Shown: positions 26,024-35,250 of the stretch, one piece after another
Numbering within the stretch: position 1 is the stretch's first letter
Layout of the letters: each line of letters begins with the position of its first letter
Assembly: GCF_026278345.1 (NCBI RefSeq)
Contig: NZ_CP111085.1
Span: 942,001-1,006,000 of the forward strand
Source of the DNA: Tellurirhabdus rosea
GTDB taxonomy: Bacteria > Bacteroidota > Bacteroidia > Cytophagales > Spirosomataceae
DNA: 64,000 nt
Direction of reading: 5' to 3'
Translations under genes and position numbers: made by a program
The notes under the pieces: generated by a model
What the model was told of the DNA's origin: nothing
The model's input: the letters and a program-made list of their open reading frames with translations, nothing else
Database searches by the model: none

Positions 26024-26172
26024 CACCGACCATGCAGCCAAACGTGCTGGTTATCCGGCACGTTTGCCGCCTGCCCATCCGTATTGTCCACCTGTCAAAA
26101 CCAGTACCCCCAAGAAACATTCCATTGTAAAATGGTGTTTCCCACTTTGTGTAGCCGTAAGACTATTTCGAA

Positions 26173-28209
26173 ATGCCTGAATCAAACAATAGAAATCCAT
26201 TGTCATCCCGTGGCCCACGCCGCCCGAACTTTCAGGGCTGGATTGTGGCCCTTTTGATTGCCGCTATTCTCGGTATCACTTTTTTCAATCGGAGCAGCAC
26301 CGTAAAGGACATCTCGCAAAACCGGTTTGAGAAGATGGTGAAAGACCGCGAAGTGTCAGAAGTCGTTATTGTGAACGATAACGTCGTGGAGGTGACCCTG
26401 ACGCAGCAGGCGCTGCAAAGTCCGAAATATCGCACGGTTTTTCAGGATAAGCCGTATCTGACATCGTCCAACGGCCCGCACTACAACTTCCGTATATCCT
26501 CGGCCGATACGTTCAAGAAAGACCTCGACCAGTTGCAGGAAGGTCTGCCCGATAACCAGCGCATCGAATACCGCATTGAACAGCGCAGCGATTGGAGCGG
26601 TTTTATCCAGACCTGGGGCTTCTTCATCGTCATGATTCTGGCCATGTACTTTCTGCTGGGCCGAATGTCGGGCGGAGCCGGTCCGGGTGGCCAGATTTTC
26701 AACATCGGAAAATCCAAAGCCGCCCTGTTTGACGCCGAAAACCGCGTCAAGATCACGTTCAACGACGTGGCCGGTCTGGACGAAGCCAAGGAAGAGATCA
26801 AAGAAATTGTGGATTACCTCAAGAACCCCAGCAAGTTTACCAAACTCGGTGCCAAAATCCCGAAAGGTGCGCTGCTGGTAGGCCCTCCGGGCACAGGTAA
26901 AACCCTGCTGGCCAAAGCCGTAGCCGGTGAGGCTGGCGTTCCGTTCTTCTCACTCTCGGGTTCCGACTTCGTCGAAATGTTCGTAGGGGTGGGTGCCGCG
27001 CGGGTTCGTGACCTGTTTAAACAGGCCAAGGAAAAAGCGCCCTGTATTATCTTCATTGACGAAATTGACGCGGTTGGCCGTTCGCGGGGCCGGGGTTCCA
27101 TGCCCGGTGCCAACGACGAACGTGAAAACACGCTGAACTCGCTGCTGGTAGAAATGGATGGTTTTGCGACGGACTCAGGGATTATTATCCTGGCCGCAAC
27201 CAACCGTCCCGACGTACTGGACTCAGCCCTGCTGCGTCCCGGCCGTTTCGACCGTCAGATCAGCATCGATAAACCGGATATTGTCGGCCGGGAAGCCATC
27301 TTCAAAGTTCACCTGAAGCCGCTGAAACTGTCGCAGGACGTACAGCCCCGCGAACTGGCGGCCCAGACACCGGGCTTTGCCGGTGCCGAAATCGCCAACG
27401 TCTGTAACGAAGCGGCTCTGATCGCCGCCCGTCGCGATCGCGAATACGTAACGATGCAGGACTTCCAGGATGCCATGGACCGCGTCATCGGTGGTCTGGA
27501 GAAGAAGAATAAGCTCATTTCGCCGGAAGAAAAGCAGATTGTTGCCTACCACGAAGCCGGTCACGCCGTTGCGGGCTGGTTCCTGGAGCATGCCGATCCG
27601 CTGGTGAAAGTAACCATCGTCCCGCGTGGCGTGGCCGCACTGGGATATGCCCAGTACCTGCCCCGTGAGCAGTATCTGTATCGTACGGAACAGCTGATGG
27701 ACGAGATGGTCATGACCCTCGGTGGTCGGGCGGCCGAAGACATCGTTTTCGGTAAAATCTCAACCGGAGCCCTGAGCGATCTGGAGCGCATTACCAAGCT
27801 GGCCTACAGCATCGTGACCATCTACGGAATGAACGATAAGATTGGCAATATCTCGTTCTACGATTCCAAACAGAGCGAGTACAATTTCAACAAGCCCTAC
27901 TCGGAAGCAACCGCCGAGGCGATTGACGAGGAAGTCCGTAAGCTGGTTGATTCGGCTTATCAGCGGACGAAAGACCTGCTGACCGAGCATCGCGAAGGAT
28001 TGGAAATCATTGCCCAGGAGCTACTGAAGAAGGAAATTCTGTTCCAGGCCGACCTGGAGCGTCTGCTCGGCAAACGTCCGTTCCAGAAAGAAACGACGTA
28101 TCAGGCTTACAAGAACCAGAGTGAAGTGGTGAAAGAGCAAATCGGCAACGAAAGCAAGCCGGAAGAAACCCAGCCGCTGCCGACGCCGGATCTGCCTGCA
28201 CTGTCATAA
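26173..28209 (+). CDS. ftsH: ATP-dependent zinc metalloprotease FtsH
   Basis: FtsH is a membrane-bound hexameric AAA+ protease that extracts and degrades membrane and regulatory proteins. The 678-residue protein has two membrane segments (about 19-36 and 140-158) around a periplasmic domain. The AAA module has Walker A GPPGTGKT (about 238-245), Walker [13 protein letters not shown], and second region of homology [20 protein letters not shown]. The zinc protease domain has [10 protein letters not shown] (about 461-470). The C-terminus is long and Glu/Pro-rich. Everything needed for activity is present. A strong bidirectional terminator follows. Confidence 0.98.
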   Translation: MPESNNRNPLSSRGPRRPNFQGWIVALLIAAILGITFFNRSSTVKDISQNRFEKMVKDREVSEVVIVNDNVVEVTLTQQALQSPKYRTVFQDKPYLTSSNGPHYNFRISSADTFKKDLDQLQEGLPDNQRIEYRIEQRSDWSGFIQTWGFFIVMILAMYFLLGRMSGGAGPGGQIFNIGKSKAALFDAENRVKITFNDVAGLDEAKEEIKEIVDYLKNPSKFTKLGAKIPKGALLVGPPGTGKTLLAKAVAGEAGVPFFSLSGSDFVEMFVGVGAARVRDLFKQAKEKAPCIIFIDEIDAVGRSRGRGSMPGANDERENTLNSLLVEMDGFATDSGIIILAATNRPDVLDSALLRPGRFDRQISIDKPDIVGREAIFKVHLKPLKLSQDVQPRELAAQTPGFAGAEIANVCNEAALIAARRDREYVTMQDFQDAMDRVIGGLEKKNKLISPEEKQIVAYHEAGHAVAGWFLEHADPLVKVTIVPRGVAALGYAQYLPREQYLYRTEQLMDEMVMTLGGRAAEDIVFGKISTGALSDLERITKLAYSIVTIYGMNDKIGNISFYDSKQSEYNFNKPYSEATAEAIDEEVRKLVDSAYQRTKDLLTEHREGLEIIAQELLKKEILFQADLERLLGKRPFQKETTYQAYKNQSEVVKEQIGNESKPEETQPLPTPDLPALS

Positions 28210-28255
28210 ATTACACGGAAGAGATCTAGCGTCTTCACCGTCATCCAACAAAAAA

Positions 28256-28279
28256 GGGCCCTGCGCAGGGCCCTTTTTT
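28256..28279. terminator. bidirectional terminator between ftsH and a lipoprotein gene
   Basis: GGGCCCTGCGCAGGGCCC is a self-complementary 18-mer flanked by A-run and T-run. It serves convergent genes on both sides and ends 2 bp from the stop of the minus-strand gene. Confidence 0.88.
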
Positions 28280-28280
28280 G

Positions 28281-29132
28281 TTACCGTTTCATGCCTGTAC
28301 TGTTATCATAACCCACCGGCGGCGGCGTGGTGATTCCGCCCTGCGCCTCCTGCGTCAGCTTATCCAGCAGGACAAGCCCCAGCAGTTGCGCCTGCCTTTT
28401 GTCTACATTCGGATTCGGGTTGTTGTTGACGGTTACGTGCAGAACATGATGGAGATACAGAATATGCAGCATCCGCTGGCGCGGGTCCCAGATCGCCTTG
28501 TCGCCGATTCCGGCCACGGCCACCCCGGCAAAATTGGACTTCGGCGCTTCGGTCAGTTGGTTGGCTGTAGCCGTCACCCGGGCAATGCTCATCGACGTAT
28601 CGTTGGCCGCCGTGGAGTCCCGTCCCAGATCGCCACCGGAGCCGTTGCCGTAAGTGTTTTCCCGAACAGGCGGCGTTTCGACCAGCCCACCTCCGGAATT
28701 GGCCCCGTATGAAGTGAGGTCCCCTTTGAAATTACGCCGCCGCTGGGCCAGCACTTCCGGCTGGTACAGGCTGTCGAACATGTATTCCGCGTGGTAGATG
28801 GAGGCGAACGGCCGGGGGGCGCTGGTCGAAATTACGACGTGTTTCTTGCCGCCCCAGTAGAATTCCGCGCCGCTGTTCAGGTCCCGAACGGAGATTTCGC
28901 TGCCCGGCACATTGAAAAGCGAGGCCACGAACGTTTCGTCCAGGACGTTGCTCATTTTATCGTATTTGACATCGACGCTGGTGAGAAAGGTTCCGGTGAC
29001 GTACCGTCCGACATCCGCCGTGTTATTGGCTCCGGAGCCTTCCACGTCGCCGCCTTTGGTGCCGGAAACCGAACCGCCGCAGGAAGACAGCCCCAGCAGC
29101 GCCAATGGTATCCATTTAAGTTGGTCTTTCAT
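28281..29132 (-). CDS. lipoprotein of unknown function
   Basis: The 283-residue protein has a lipoprotein signal (MKDQLKWIPLALLGLSSCGG) with Cys at about residue 18, so it is membrane-anchored. A Gly/Ser-rich spacer follows, then regions such as FVASLFNVPGSEI, AEFYWGGKKHVVISTS, a Gly-rich middle (NSGGGL, GNGSGGDL) and IWDPRQRMLHILYLHHVLHV. I do not recognise a family. The position between ftsH and another unknown secreted protein gives no functional clue. Confidence 0.65.
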   Translation of the reverse strand: MKDQLKWIPLALLGLSSCGGSVSGTKGGDVEGSGANNTADVGRYVTGTFLTSVDVKYDKMSNVLDETFVASLFNVPGSEISVRDLNSGAEFYWGGKKHVVISTSAPRPFASIYHAEYMFDSLYQPEVLAQRRRNFKGDLTSYGANSGGGLVETPPVRENTYGNGSGGDLGRDSTAANDTSMSIARVTATANQLTEAPKSNFAGVAVAGIGDKAIWDPRQRMLHILYLHHVLHVTVNNNPNPNVDKRQAQLLGLVLLDKLTQEAQGGITTPPPVGYDNSTGMKR

Positions 29133-29229
29133 AGTATCGAGAAATGGTGATTGCTTTCTCTAAAAGACTATTAAAACCAGCGGTTTGTTTGTAATCGGCT
29201 CAGGAAGGTATCAAAAGACCGGATTATCG

Positions 29230-29940
29230 TTACTTATAGCCCGATGCGTCGAATGAATAGCGAAAAGGCCCGAAATAAACCAGCCGCAGGGTACTCACGG
29301 CGGGTTTACCGCCCACTGTTTCGGAATAATACACTTTTCGGGACTCGATCAGCAACTCGTTTGCCGCCAGACGGCCCGCAAAATTGAGGCTATGGGCGTC
29401 CGGAAGCTTGGCTTCCAGGCCCATTTCGTTGAAAAGATAAGCCGGATAGAGATTGAAATCGACCCGGGCGACGCTGACGTACTCCCGGTCGCGCCGCCCC
29501 AGACTGGCGGAGTACTGCTGCACATCCATGCCAAAGCGAGTTTCTTTGGTGCCCGTTGGCCGGTAGCGTTTTTTGAAGTTCTGGCGGCATACCGCGGCAA
29601 AGTCGGGGGCGTAGGCCCGCTGCCCGATCCGGTACTGCTGCACCGTTTTACCGTCGTAGGAGTTGGTGGAATAAATCCGGTAAAGCCCATCGGGGCTGCC
29701 GGTGGCGAACGTAAAGCCCTCTCCGACGCCGGGCAGGCTAATGCTGGAAAGTTTGCGGTCAAAGCCGAACAATCCGGTTTTTGAATTAAACAGCAGCTGG
29801 TAACGGACGATCGAACCGTTGTAGTCCGACTGTTCGTAAACCAAAACCCGGTCAAAGTCCAGCACCTGCGCCCATAACGCAGTCGGACTTAGCCACAGAA
29901 GCAACGCAAAAAGAAACGGATTCACGGGCAGACACAACAT
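29230..29940 (-). CDS. secreted protein of unknown function
   Basis: The 236-residue protein has a signal peptide (to about residue 24, SPTALWAQ). The mature part alternates short polar and beta-prone segments, for example RVLVYEQSDYNGSIVRYQLLF, GLYRIYSTNS and VSTLRLVYFGPFRYSFD. No transmembrane helix or known catalytic motif is visible. The gene is followed 97 bp downstream by the lipoprotein gene on the same strand; the two may form an envelope-protein operon. Confidence 0.62.
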   Translation of the reverse strand: MLCLPVNPFLFALLLWLSPTALWAQVLDFDRVLVYEQSDYNGSIVRYQLLFNSKTGLFGFDRKLSSISLPGVGEGFTFATGSPDGLYRIYSTNSYDGKTVQQYRIGQRAYAPDFAAVCRQNFKKRYRPTGTKETRFGMDVQQYSASLGRRDREYVSVARVDFNLYPAYLFNEMGLEAKLPDAHSLNFAGRLAANELLIESRKVYYSETVGGKPAVSTLRLVYFGPFRYSFDASGYK

Positions 29941-30032
29941 TCAACGACACAAACAGGGGGCAAACGATGCGTGAAAATACGTCAATATCTCCGAACCTGT
30001 TCGTCTTCGGCCGTCCAAAGCCCGAAAGTTCC

Positions 30033-30040
30033 TACCTTTG
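30033..30040 (+). promoter_or_regulatory. candidate -7 box for lpxH
   Basis: TACCTTTG matches TAnnTTTG and lies 21 bp before the ATG at 30061. It supports that start over the in-frame ATG at 29971, which lies upstream of it. Confidence 0.5.
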
Positions 30041-30060
30041 TTCTTTCGTACCATGTCTGC

Positions 30061-30837
30061 ATGAGTTCCGTTGAACAGATTCCGCTTCCGGCCGGCCGGG
30101 CCGTTTACTTCGCCTCTGATTTCCATTTAGGCACACCGACGCCTCAGAAGAGCCGCGAGCGCGAGCAGCGTATTGTTCGCTGGCTGGACACGATCCGCCT
30201 GGATGCCGCCGTCATTTTCCTCGTCGGCGACCTGTTTGATTTCTGGTTCGAATACCGCAAAACCGTCCCGAAAGGATTCGTGCGACTCCAGGGAAAGCTC
30301 GCGGAACTGACCGACGCCGGGCACCAGGTCATCATCTTCACCGGAAACCACGATATGTGGATGCAGGACTACTTTACGGAAGAAATGAACATTCCGGTCT
30401 ACCGGCAGCCCCGCTCCTACCAGCTCGGCGAAAAACGCTTCCACATCGGGCATGGCGACGGCCTCGGCCCCGGCGATTTTGTGTATAAAAAACTGAAAGT
30501 GCTGTTCGAAAACGGCTTTGCCCGCAGCGTGTTCCGCTGGCTTCATCCCGACGTGGGCGTGGCCTTTGCCGATCGCTGGTCGCGGCACAGCCGAGCGGCC
30601 AATGAGGAAAAAGGCGAAGAGTTTCTGGGCGAAGAACGCGAATGGCTGCTGGCGTACTGCCGGGAAGTGGAAACCCGCCAGCACCACGATTATTACATTT
30701 TCGGCCACCGCCACCTTCCGCTGAATCTGTCCGTGACCGCCAACAGTCGCTACATCAATCTGGGCGAATGGCTGTCGTTCAACACCTACGCCCGGTTTGA
30801 CGGCAGCACCACCGAACTGCTGAAATTCGACAGGTAG
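30061..30837 (+). CDS. lpxH: UDP-2,3-diacylglucosamine diphosphatase
   Basis: The enzyme cleaves UDP-2,3-diacyl-GlcN to lipid X and UMP in lipid A synthesis, at the inner face of the cytoplasmic membrane. The 258-residue calcineurin-like phosphoesterase has all metal-site blocks: ASDFHLG, VGDLFDFWFEY, FTGNHDMWM, HIGHGDGLG and IFGHRHLP. GDxxDxW followed by GNHDxW is typical of LpxH-type enzymes in Bacteroidota. The start at 30061 is favoured by the promoter box and the family length. An LpxR-type lipid A deacylase gene lies 23 kb away. Confidence 0.92.
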   Translation: MSSVEQIPLPAGRAVYFASDFHLGTPTPQKSREREQRIVRWLDTIRLDAAVIFLVGDLFDFWFEYRKTVPKGFVRLQGKLAELTDAGHQVIIFTGNHDMWMQDYFTEEMNIPVYRQPRSYQLGEKRFHIGHGDGLGPGDFVYKKLKVLFENGFARSVFRWLHPDVGVAFADRWSRHSRAANEEKGEEFLGEEREWLLAYCREVETRQHHDYYIFGHRHLPLNLSVTANSRYINLGEWLSFNTYARFDGSTTELLKFDR

Positions 30838-30879
30838 CCCGTCGCCGTACCAACCACGATTTATTGAACGTCATGCCGA

Positions 30880-30906
30880 AACGGGATATTTCCCGTTTTC
30901 TTTTTT
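30880..30906 (+). terminator. rho-independent terminator of lpxH
   Basis: AACGGGA and TCCCGTT pair around a 4-nt loop and are followed by TTCTTTTTT. The rest of the 350-bp gap (30838-31187) holds no gene that I can support. Confidence 0.75.
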
Positions 30907-31142
30907 AGGCCCAGGCCGGAACTTCGGTTCACAGTCAGATGGTTGCTGACACGGCGGCAGAATAGCAGGAATACTGTAAAAAATAGATAGGAAAGCCGAA
31001 TTCGGGAAAGGCGCGATTCAAAACGAACGATCAGTAAGCTACCTTTTTCCCGGGCGCAAAAAGTGTCCGGGGCCTATTCTAAAAACTGAGTGAGATAAAA
31101 CCGTTACGTATTACCGATAGCAGAAGCCTTTCCAATAAAAAA

Positions 31143-31170
31143 GGGCTGGTACTACACCAGCCCTTTTTTA
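31143..31170. terminator. terminator after the carboxypeptidase-regulatory-like gene
   Basis: GGGCTGGT and ACCAGCCC flank a 5-nt loop, with A-run and T-run on the two sides, so it can work in both directions. Its main client is the minus-strand gene ending 25 bp away. Confidence 0.85.
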
Positions 31171-31187
31171 TTTCCGGCCCAAAGCCG

Positions 31188-31919
31188 TTAGCGCTTGATC
31201 ATATCTTCCCGGCTCAGGTTTTCTTTTGGGGTAGCGTTCAGCTCCGAGCGGTAGTCCTTCTTTTTCAGGTCGCCGTTTTTGACGGAACGGATGAAGCTCG
31301 CCCAGGCCAGCGGATTGAGGAACGACAGCGTGGTGATCTGGCTGCGGTTGGCCATGCTTTCGCGGCCGTACAGCTGCTGGTTCATATAATACCGGAAGTT
31401 AGCCGCCGAACTCATGGGCGTTATCGCCGCCAGCCGCTGCATGGACTCGGCGCTGGTGTTGCGGGCCAGGTTCTCGCGCTCTTTCTCGTCAGGCAGTTTC
31501 ATGTTGACCAGCGCCTGTTTGAACAGTTCTTCGGTCGCGTAGGGGTACACCTTCACCTCGGCCAGGGTCGTGACATCTTCCTGCATCGCAATCACGGCCG
31601 AATAGGAAGTTTCGGTCATGCGGCGGGGAATAATCGTAAACTGCTTCTTGAAACCAACGTAACTGAACATGACCGTATCGCCCGGCAGCACCGGAATGGC
31701 AAAATAGCCCATCGTGTTGGAAACGACGCCACGGCTGGCGGCGGGCAGATAAACAGTAGCGCCCGGAAGCGGCTCTGACGTTTTTCCGGCCGTGATAATC
31801 CCGGTAAACATGACCAGCTTCTCCTGTCCCTGCGCCGATACCGACTGAAAACCGGTCAGCAGACCGAAGAAAAGGGCCAGAGCGGCCGCCAGAATATAGC
31901 TTCTATTGCGTGCTTTCAT
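31188..31919 (-). CDS. carboxypeptidase-like regulatory domain protein
   Basis: The 243-residue protein has a signal peptide (to about 29, VSAQ). A carboxypeptidase-D regulatory-like beta-sandwich follows (about 35-120: FTGIITAGKTSEPLPGATV, SNTMGYFAIPVLPGDTV, FSYVGFKKQF), then a helical, charged C-terminal half (LFKQALVNMKLPDEKE, MNQQLYGRESMANRSQ). The first part is identical in design to TonB receptor N-termini, but no plug or barrel follows. Such proteins occur across Bacteroidota with no assigned role. It is secreted to the periplasm and stands alone. Confidence 0.8.
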   Translation of the reverse strand: MKARNRSYILAAALALFFGLLTGFQSVSAQGQEKLVMFTGIITAGKTSEPLPGATVYLPAASRGVVSNTMGYFAIPVLPGDTVMFSYVGFKKQFTIIPRRMTETSYSAVIAMQEDVTTLAEVKVYPYATEELFKQALVNMKLPDEKERENLARNTSAESMQRLAAITPMSSAANFRYYMNQQLYGRESMANRSQITTLSFLNPLAWASFIRSVKNGDLKKKDYRSELNATPKENLSREDMIKR

Positions 31920-32031
31920 AGTTTGTACACCTCCAACGTACGGTCGGGAAGGCTATTGCCCGACAGGGTTCAGGAGATTTGTTAAAAAATCTGAAACGTA
32001 GACCCCAAATTGGCACCGGGGGCTGGACTGT

Positions 32032-32850
32032 TCAGGAAAAAATCTTCAAAAACGTAATAATAAACGGCGCCGCCAGCAAAAGCCCGTCGAAACGGTCCAG
32101 AAACCCCCCGTGACCCGGAATGCTCGAACCCGAGTCCTTGATGGCGATGCTCCGTTTAAACAGCGACTCCACCAGATCGCCGTACGTCCCGGTCACCACG
32201 ATAATGGCCCCGATGCAGTACCACTCCCAGCTTTCGAGGTCCGGCTCGGCATTCGAACTAATCAGACCGTAGGCAATCAGCGCGGCCGCGATGGCCCCGC
32301 CGACGCTGCCCTCCCACGATTTTTTGGGAGACACCCGCTCAAATAACTTCCGCCGGCCAAATTTAGTGCCCGCAAAATAGGCGCCTACATCGCTGGCCCA
32401 GAGCAGCATCAGACAACCCAGCACCAGTCCCGGCCGGTACACGCCCCGCCAGAGTGCCAGCACGTTCAGCAGCGCAAACGGCACCGCGACGTAAATGATT
32501 CCCAGAAACGTGAAGCCGATATTGGAAAAAGGCTTATGGTCGTCTTTCTTGTACAGCTTGATTAAAAAGATCATGGAAGCCGCCGGGCAGATCAGAAAAT
32601 AGTTGTCGTACGCGACGACCTCCTTTTCAATCAGAAACGTCAGAAGGACAATAAAGCAGCCCACCAGCGTGCCGTAATAGGTCAGCGGCTGGTTTCCATC
32701 AAGTCCGAGCAGGCGGTAGAATTCTAACTGGGTGAGGGCGCTGATGGCACAAAAGAGCAGCGCGAACGTCCACTCTCCGTACCAGATGGCTCCTAAAATA
32801 ATGGCGACTCCTACAACGGCGGCAACAACCCGCTGCTGCAGGTTTGACAT
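32032..32850 (-). CDS. cdsA: phosphatidate cytidylyltransferase
   Basis: CdsA makes CDP-diacylglycerol from phosphatidic acid and CTP, the branch point of phospholipid synthesis, in the inner membrane. The 272-residue protein has about eight membrane helices. It carries the family signature LFKRSIAIKDSGSSIPGHGG followed by FLDRFDG near the C-terminus. The ATG at 32850 was chosen because it follows the stop of the DUF2007 gene by one base; an ATG at 32871 is possible but would overlap that gene. It is the last gene of a three-gene operon with a CPBP protease and a DUF2007 protein. Confidence 0.93.
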   Translation of the reverse strand: MSNLQQRVVAAVVGVAIILGAIWYGEWTFALLFCAISALTQLEFYRLLGLDGNQPLTYYGTLVGCFIVLLTFLIEKEVVAYDNYFLICPAASMIFLIKLYKKDDHKPFSNIGFTFLGIIYVAVPFALLNVLALWRGVYRPGLVLGCLMLLWASDVGAYFAGTKFGRRKLFERVSPKKSWEGSVGGAIAAALIAYGLISSNAEPDLESWEWYCIGAIIVVTGTYGDLVESLFKRSIAIKDSGSSIPGHGGFLDRFDGLLLAAPFIITFLKIFS

Positions 32851-32851
32851 A

Positions 32852-33061
32852 CTATCTAACTGAGATTTCATTATCCAGAATAACTTTGGCAATCAGCGCG
32901 TGTTCCGTGGGTACATACACTTCGCAATTGCCAAAATGAACGTTACTATCCCTTTTGTTGATGACTACCGCGTCGATCTCGTGCCCGGCAAGAACAATTT
33001 TCGCCATCTCCGCCCGGTGAAAAACCGGTGTCACCATCACTTTCTCCCAATTCTTATACAT
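32852..33061 (-). CDS. DUF2007 domain protein (putative signal-transducing)
   Basis: This 69-residue protein reads MYKNWEKVMVTPVFHRAEMA, then KIVLAGHEIDAVVINKRDS and GNCEVYVPTEHALIAKVIL. It matches the DUF2007 alpha/beta fold, related to the PII-like ferredoxin-type signalling domains, but with no proven function. The ATG at 33061 overlaps the end of the protease gene by 8 bp, and the stop is one base from the cdsA ATG, so translation of all three genes is probably coupled. An upstream in-frame ATG at 33115 lies inside the protease gene and is unlikely. Confidence 0.85.
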   Translation of the reverse strand: MYKNWEKVMVTPVFHRAEMAKIVLAGHEIDAVVINKRDSNVHFGNCEVYVPTEHALIAKVILDNEISVR

Positions 33062-34013
33062 ACGGGTGTGAACGAGCAGATTGATTACTTTTCCGGAAGT
33101 AATACAAAAATCCAATCGTTAAAAGTAGCGAAAAAAACGCTCCCGTAAGCGGAACGGAGTCGGTATTTTCGATGTCTACCGAAACCATCTTCTGCCGGTA
33201 TAACCAGACCATCAGCACCGTAAAGCCGTTATTGACGAAATGCGCCAGGATCGGAACCCACAGATTCCGCGACCAGACGTACAGGTAACCGAAGAGCGCG
33301 CCCAGCAGCACGCGCGGAATAAATCCGTAAAACTGCATGTGAATCGCGCTGAAAATAAAGGCGGCAATCCAGATGCCGGCATGAACATTCGCCGTCCATT
33401 CGATGAGCTTCCGCTGGACAATTCCCCGGAACAGCAGCTCCTCCCCCACGGCGGGCAGTACGGCGATGACAAAGACCGCAATCACCAGTTGCAGCGGCGT
33501 GCTGAACGTAGTCAGAAAGGCGGTCAGCTTGCCCAGTTGCTCTTCTTTCTGCTTCATCCAGGTTTCCAGCGACTCCAGCACCGGCGGCAGTTCCAGACCC
33601 TGGTTCCAGTCGATCACCAACCCGTTGAGCGGCATAAAGGCAATCGTCAGCAGCGCCACCAGCCCGACCGACTGCACGGCGGAGAGCGGGCGGGCGTTGA
33701 AATCCGCCCACCGCCGGCCTTCGAACAGACGCCAGAACAGCAGGCAGGGCACCAGAAACGTAAAGGCATGGCTGACGGCCTGCACCATCATCAGCGCATA
33801 CCAGCTGCCTTCAAACAATTCCGGGTTGGTGAGCATCTCCCCGGCGTTCAGCACGGCATCTTCGCCCTGCGCGGTTGTCCAGCCCAGCAGCACGACCATC
33901 GCCAGCAGACCGCCAACCGACATGCCGATCAGCACAAATCCCAGCAAAATCAGCAAACTACGAAAGGGATGCAGCCGTGAACCCCGTGAATGAGTGGTAC
34001 GTAATTCCTCCAT
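33054..34013 (-). CDS. CPBP family intramembrane metalloprotease
   Basis: The 319-residue protein has about eight membrane helices and the CAAX-protease/bacteriocin-processing (Abi) motifs. EELLFRG has the paired Glu, FSAIHMQFYGF the first His, and HFVNNGFTVLMVW the His-Asn block. All catalytic positions look intact. Bacterial members act inside the cytoplasmic membrane; most substrates are unknown. It is the first gene of an operon with DUF2007 and cdsA, which hints at a link to membrane lipid or envelope homeostasis (inference). Confidence 0.92.
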   Translation of the reverse strand: MEELRTTHSRGSRLHPFRSLLILLGFVLIGMSVGGLLAMVVLLGWTTAQGEDAVLNAGEMLTNPELFEGSWYALMMVQAVSHAFTFLVPCLLFWRLFEGRRWADFNARPLSAVQSVGLVALLTIAFMPLNGLVIDWNQGLELPPVLESLETWMKQKEEQLGKLTAFLTTFSTPLQLVIAVFVIAVLPAVGEELLFRGIVQRKLIEWTANVHAGIWIAAFIFSAIHMQFYGFIPRVLLGALFGYLYVWSRNLWVPILAHFVNNGFTVLMVWLYRQKMVSVDIENTDSVPLTGAFFSLLLTIGFLYYFRKSNQSARSHPYV

Positions 34014-34018
34014 AAGTT

Positions 34019-34030
34019 CGTAAATTTACG
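34019..34030. promoter_or_regulatory. perfect 12-bp palindrome between CPBP and dusB genes
   Basis: CGTAAATTTACG lies 5 bp before the ATG of the minus-strand protease gene, in the divergent gap. It may be an operator or part of the promoter. Confidence 0.35.
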
Positions 34031-34125
34031 GGCATAAATGGAATTAGAACCCTTCTTGCCCGGGTTTCGTTTAACAAAAGTCGTCCGGGTCCCAACGGAC
34101 GCCTGACCGACTGAAGATTTTTATT

Positions 34126-35139
34126 ATGGTAAAAATAGGCCCCATTGAATTACCCGATTTCCCGCTGCTGCTGGCTCCGATGGAGGACGTAAGCGATCCG
34201 CCGTTCCGGGCGGTGTGTAAAGCCAACGGCGCGGACCTGATGTACACCGAGTTTATCTCGTCGGAAGGACTCATCCGGGATGCGGCCAAGAGCGTGCAGA
34301 AACTCGATATTTTTGAATACGAACGGCCCATCGGCATTCAGCTGTTCGGCTCCGATATCGAAACCATGCGCTCCTGCGGGGAGATTGCCTCGCGCGCCAA
34401 TCCGGACCTGATTGACATCAATTACGGCTGCCCGGTCAAGAACGTTGCCTGCCGGGGTGCCGGGGCCGCGCTTTTGCAGGACATTCCGAAAATGGTGGCC
34501 ATGACGAAAGCCGTCGTGGAGTCAACCCACCTGCCCGTGACCGTCAAAACCCGCCTGGGCTGGGACGATACCACGAAAAACATTCTGGACGTGGCCGAAC
34601 GGCTGCAGGATGTGGGCATCCAGGCGCTGACCGTACACGGCCGGACCCGGGTGCAGATGTACAAAGGCTCCGCCGACTGGACGCTCATCGGGCGCATCAA
34701 GGAAAATCCGCGCATCACGATTCCCATCTTCGGCAACGGCGACATCGACAGTCCGGAGAAAGCGCTGGAATACAAAAACCGTTACGGCGTAGATGGCATC
34801 ATGATCGGTCGGGCCAGCATCGGCCATCCGTGGGTCTTCAACGAGATCAAACATTTTCTGAAAACCGGCGAACACCTGCCCGGCCCGACGCTCGCCGACC
34901 GCGTCGCCGTCTGCCGCCAGCACCTTGATTTCTCCATTCGCTGGAAGGGCGAAAAACTGGGTATTTTTGAAATGCGGCGGCATTACACCAACTATTTCAA
35001 GGGGCTGGAAAACTTCAAACCCTACCGCCAGCGGCTGGTAACGGCGGACACCTACGCCGAACTGCTGGAAATCATGGCGGAAATTGTTGATATCTACGCC
35101 GTTGAGGCGTTAGCGGGGAATCTGGCGCACGTCCGGTAG
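34126..35139 (+). CDS. dusB: tRNA-dihydrouridine synthase (DusB type)
   Basis: The FMN enzyme reduces specific uridines in tRNA to dihydrouridine using NADPH. The 337-residue TIM barrel starts LLAPMEDVSDPPFR, then GADLMYTEFISSEG, INYGCPVKNVACRGAGAALL (catalytic Cys of NxGCP), VTVKTRLGWDD, LTVHGRTRVQMYKG and GNGDI...GIMIGRASIGHPW. A helical tRNA-binding domain follows (about 250-337). The early APMEDVSD in place of APMAGVTD is common in Bacteroidota. It is divergent from the CPBP operon; a transporter gene follows on the same strand. Confidence 0.96.
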   Translation: MVKIGPIELPDFPLLLAPMEDVSDPPFRAVCKANGADLMYTEFISSEGLIRDAAKSVQKLDIFEYERPIGIQLFGSDIETMRSCGEIASRANPDLIDINYGCPVKNVACRGAGAALLQDIPKMVAMTKAVVESTHLPVTVKTRLGWDDTTKNILDVAERLQDVGIQALTVHGRTRVQMYKGSADWTLIGRIKENPRITIPIFGNGDIDSPEKALEYKNRYGVDGIMIGRASIGHPWVFNEIKHFLKTGEHLPGPTLADRVAVCRQHLDFSIRWKGEKLGIFEMRRHYTNYFKGLENFKPYRQRLVTADTYAELLEIMAEIVDIYAVEALAGNLAHVR

Positions 35140-35250
35140 AAATTCGCGCAAATCCGCCTTCGGGAAGAACGAATTAATCGTTTGGAGGGTATACGTAATA
35201 AAGTCCGTCATGCCGCCCAGGTCGATTCCGGTGGCATGACGCCCTCTCTT

